Assembly (NCBI GenBank): GCA_000783305.1
Contig: JROE01000004.1
Location: 186,001-250,000 of the forward strand
Source: Sphingobacteriaceae bacterium DW12
Lineage (GTDB): Bacteria > Bacteroidota > Bacteroidia > Sphingobacteriales > Sphingobacteriaceae
Direction: 5' to 3'
DNA length: 64,000 bases
The notes under the pieces were generated by a model. It saw only the letters and a program-made list of their open reading frames with translations. It was not told the origin of the DNA and searched no databases. The translations under genes were made by a program, and so were the position numbers. Below are positions 62,174-64,000 of this stretch, piece by piece (the first letter of the stretch is position 1; each line of letters starts with the position of its first letter).

Positions 62174-64000
62174 TTATTTCACGATCGTATTTCCAAGAAA
62201 ATCACCAAGCAATTTCTCTGCTTCCTTAAGCTTTTGATACTTACTGATTAAGATTTCCATATCAGCCGCATCCTTTGTCACTTTCAATTCTTCCCTTATT
62301 TTGTGCATTTCGGTTTCGACCTTCCTTTTTTTGATACGGTATATCGATTGAACAACCAAATTTTTTAATTGTTCGTGCTCCAATTTGATATAAATTTTTC
62401 TTTTATCGTCATTCCAATTTGGGCTCAAGCTATAGGGACTCGCGACGCAACTAATTGCCAAATCTGCTACTTGGGAATCCTCATGTGAAAAGAACATCTT
62501 GGCCTGTGGAATTTCATAGCGTTCGGCATATTCCTTATACACTTGTATAATATAAGCACTTGGTTTGTCCTCAAACCCAACATCATCTATACTCCCCAAC
62601 AGCAAAGGTGCGACTGGTATATCCCCATCTCCTTCCCATGTCGCTAGGTAATCGCCATAGTTGAGCAGTATACGCACTATTTCTCGTTCCTGTAAGATTT
62701 CAGGTGTGATCTTATCCTCGACAACGGGTGCAACACCGCCCCTTTCTTCATCCGTCATGAAGAAGTCCGGAGGAGGTCCCTCCATCTCCATCTGTGCTGC
62801 GGATTCGCTCGCTCGCTTATTCTTCTTATCTGCGTCTTTCGCTTTTTTTATCCGAATGCTGTTCAATTCGGAGAGCAATACACGTTCCTCGATATCCAAT
62901 AAATCACTACATTGCCTGATGAATACCGAGACCTTAATTTCATCTGGAATCAACGCTATGCTCTCTACCACATCCCGGATTACCTCCGCCCGTTTTATGG
63001 GATCGTTCTTGGCATCTTTTAAAAGAATGTTAGTTTTGAAGAATATAAAATCTTCTTGATGATCGGCAATATATTTCTTAAAGGCATCTGATCCGTATTT
63101 TTGCACATAAGAATCAGGGTCATTCCCATCCGGAAAAAGAAGAATTTTAACATTCAACCCCTCTTCCAGCAACATGTCTGTACCCCTTAATGATGCTTTA
63201 ATACCTGCTTGGTCTCCATCATAGAGAATGGTTACATTTTTTGTGAAACGAGAGATTAATTTAATCTGGCCTGTGGTCAGGGAGGTACCCGAGGATGAAA
63301 CTACATTCTCCACCCCCGCTTGATGTACCGAAAGCACATCGGCATATCCTTCTACTAAATAACAGTTATCCGCATCTAAGATGGCTTTTTTGGCAAAGTT
63401 GAGTCCATACAAGACGTCTGACTTGTGATAGATTTCACTTTCAGGTGAGTTGACATATTTGGGCACGCTCTTTTCAGTCTTCAGCGTCCTCCCACCAAAT
63501 CCAATAATCCTACCGGTAAGATTTTGGATCGGAAACATGACGCGACCTCTAAAACGATCATACAGACTACCATCATCTCGCTGGATCGCCAATCCTATTT
63601 CTTTTAGAAAAGACTCCTGAAATCCAGCAGCTTTGGCCGCTTCAACCAATGCTGTCCATTGGTCTGGAGAATACCCTAATTCAAATTTTTTGATGACCTC
63701 TTCCCGATATCCCCGTTCTTTGAAATAAGACAAGCCGATAGACTGTCCCATATCTGTATTCCACATATTCTCCTTGAAAAACTTCCCTGCCCACTGACTC
63801 AAGACATAGAGACTCTCTCTTTTATCCTGAGCCGCCAACTGTGCAGGCGTACGTTCCTGTTCTTCAATTTCAATATGATATTTATTGGCCAGATATCGAA
63901 TGGCTTCGGGATAGGAGTATTTTTCCAACTCCATGACAAATTTCAGGGAATCACCTCCGGCTCCGCATCCGAAACATTTGTATATACCCTTGGCCACGGA
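62174..64000 (-). CDS. dnaG: DNA primase (5' end outside window)
   Basis: DnaG makes RNA primers for replication. The window lacks the first residues of the zinc-binding domain; the frame is open to the right edge with VAKGIYKCFGCGAGGDSLKF, the second half of the zinc ribbon. Then come the N-terminal core (YHIEIEEQERTPAQLA) and the TOPRIM domain with LVEGYADVLSVHQAGV and LYDGDQAGIKAS, followed by a helicase-binding region of about 240 residues with an acidic/Lys-rich linker. The GTG near 63997 is internal, not the start. Confidence 0.95.
   Translation of the reverse strand, partial: SVAKGIYKCFGCGAGGDSLKFVMELEKYSYPEAIRYLANKYHIEIEEQERTPAQLAAQDKRESLYVLSQWAGKFFKENMWNTDMGQSIGLSYFKERGYREEVIKKFELGYSPDQWTALVEAAKAAGFQESFLKEIGLAIQRDDGSLYDRFRGRVMFPIQNLTGRIIGFGGRTLKTEKSVPKYVNSPESEIYHKSDVLYGLNFAKKAILDADNCYLVEGYADVLSVHQAGVENVVSSSGTSLTTGQIKLISRFTKNVTILYDGDQAGIKASLRGTDMLLEEGLNVKILLFPDGNDPDSYVQKYGSDAFKKYIADHQEDFIFFKTNILLKDAKNDPIKRAEVIRDVVESIALIPDEIKVSVFIRQCSDLLDIEERVLLSELNSIRIKKAKDADKKNKRASESAAQMEMEGPPPDFFMTDEERGGVAPVVEDKITPEILQEREIVRILLNYGDYLATWEGDGDIPVAPLLLGSIDDVGFEDKPSAYIIQVYKEYAERYEIPQAKMFFSHEDSQVADLAISCVASPYSLSPNWNDDKRKIYIKLEHEQLKNLVVQSIYRIKKRKVETEMHKIREELKVTKDAADMEILISKYQKLKEAEKLLGDFLGNTIVK

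Noticed and set aside
63980..64000. GTG near 63997 as the dnaG start
   Set aside because: The downstream sequence is the second half of the primase zinc ribbon, so the gene must begin outside the window.
1..64000. CRISPR arrays, insertion sequences, prophage or integrase genes, rRNA operons
   Set aside because: No direct-repeat/spacer arrays, transposase motifs, phage structural genes or rRNA-like sequence were seen; the only direct-repeat block is the 10-bp array at 24631-24680, which has no spacers.

Overview
This is a window of Bacteroidota chromosome, most probably Sphingobacteriaceae (Sphingobacterium or Pedobacter-like). The evidence is the moderately AT-rich sequence, the -7 elements of the TAnnTTTG type ahead of several genes, and family content typical of the phylum: paired FtsX-type permeases beside a NtrC/NtrY-like pair, TPR and 7TMR-DISM histidine kinases, sulfatases, a DUF1080 lipoprotein, DUF983 and carboxypeptidase-regulatory-like proteins. 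No rRNA, tRNA, CRISPR array, insertion sequence or prophage was found. The window is tightly packed core genome with short accessory patches, and both ends cut a gene: miaB on the left and dnaG on the right.

Layout. 0-9 kb: leftward housekeeping genes (miaB, an OmpA lipoprotein, a regulatory-domain protein, a small conserved gene with rlmD, then pheS-lipoprotein-tetR and mutY-ssb). 9-12 kb: a pair of exported sulfatases. 12-17 kb: rightward genes for a small membrane protein, an M1 metallopeptidase, a small secreted protein of unknown role, a TlpA-like thioredoxin and a DUF1080 lipoprotein. 17-24.6 kb: accessory patch with an HTH/coiled-coil regulator, an internally duplicated nucleotidyltransferase-like/HEPN protein, an exported PHP phosphoesterase, a DISM histidine kinase with its NarL-type regulator, and an orphan protein preceded by phased 10-bp repeats. 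24.8-38 kb: hemW, then a compact regulon made of an NtrY-like kinase, an NtrC-like sigma-54 activator, a TolC protein, a GNAT acetyltransferase, an HlyD-type adaptor, a MacB-like ATPase and two FtsX/MacB-like permeases. 38-46 kb: waaA, UDP-glucuronate decarboxylase and galE (envelope sugars), a TPR-LuxR regulator, DUF983 and an AraC regulator. 45-53 kb: mfd, a membrane metallophosphoesterase, hemH, ispH and ndk. 53-64 kb: an exported calcineurin-like phosphoesterase, ybeY, ruvX, an exported DUF1684-peptide deformylase fusion, a TPR histidine kinase with its regulator, glutaminyl cyclase, yraN and dnaG.

Most interesting. (1) The efflux cluster carries two pairs of the same 20-bp palindrome, each pair spaced 21 bp, one pair in front of tolC and one in front of the adaptor gene. 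Each lies 50-51 nt upstream of a -24/-12-like element, which makes a coherent case for direct sigma-54 control by the linked NtrC-like regulator. (2) A peptide deformylase with all three metal and catalytic motifs is fused behind a signal peptide and a DUF1684 domain. (3) One 576-residue protein appears to contain two successive nucleotidyltransferase-like plus HEPN units, with degenerate catalytic motifs. (4) Five 10-bp direct repeats lie upstream of an uncharacterised 254-residue protein.

All assignments come from reading the sequence without any database search. Gene names are given only where family motifs are clear.
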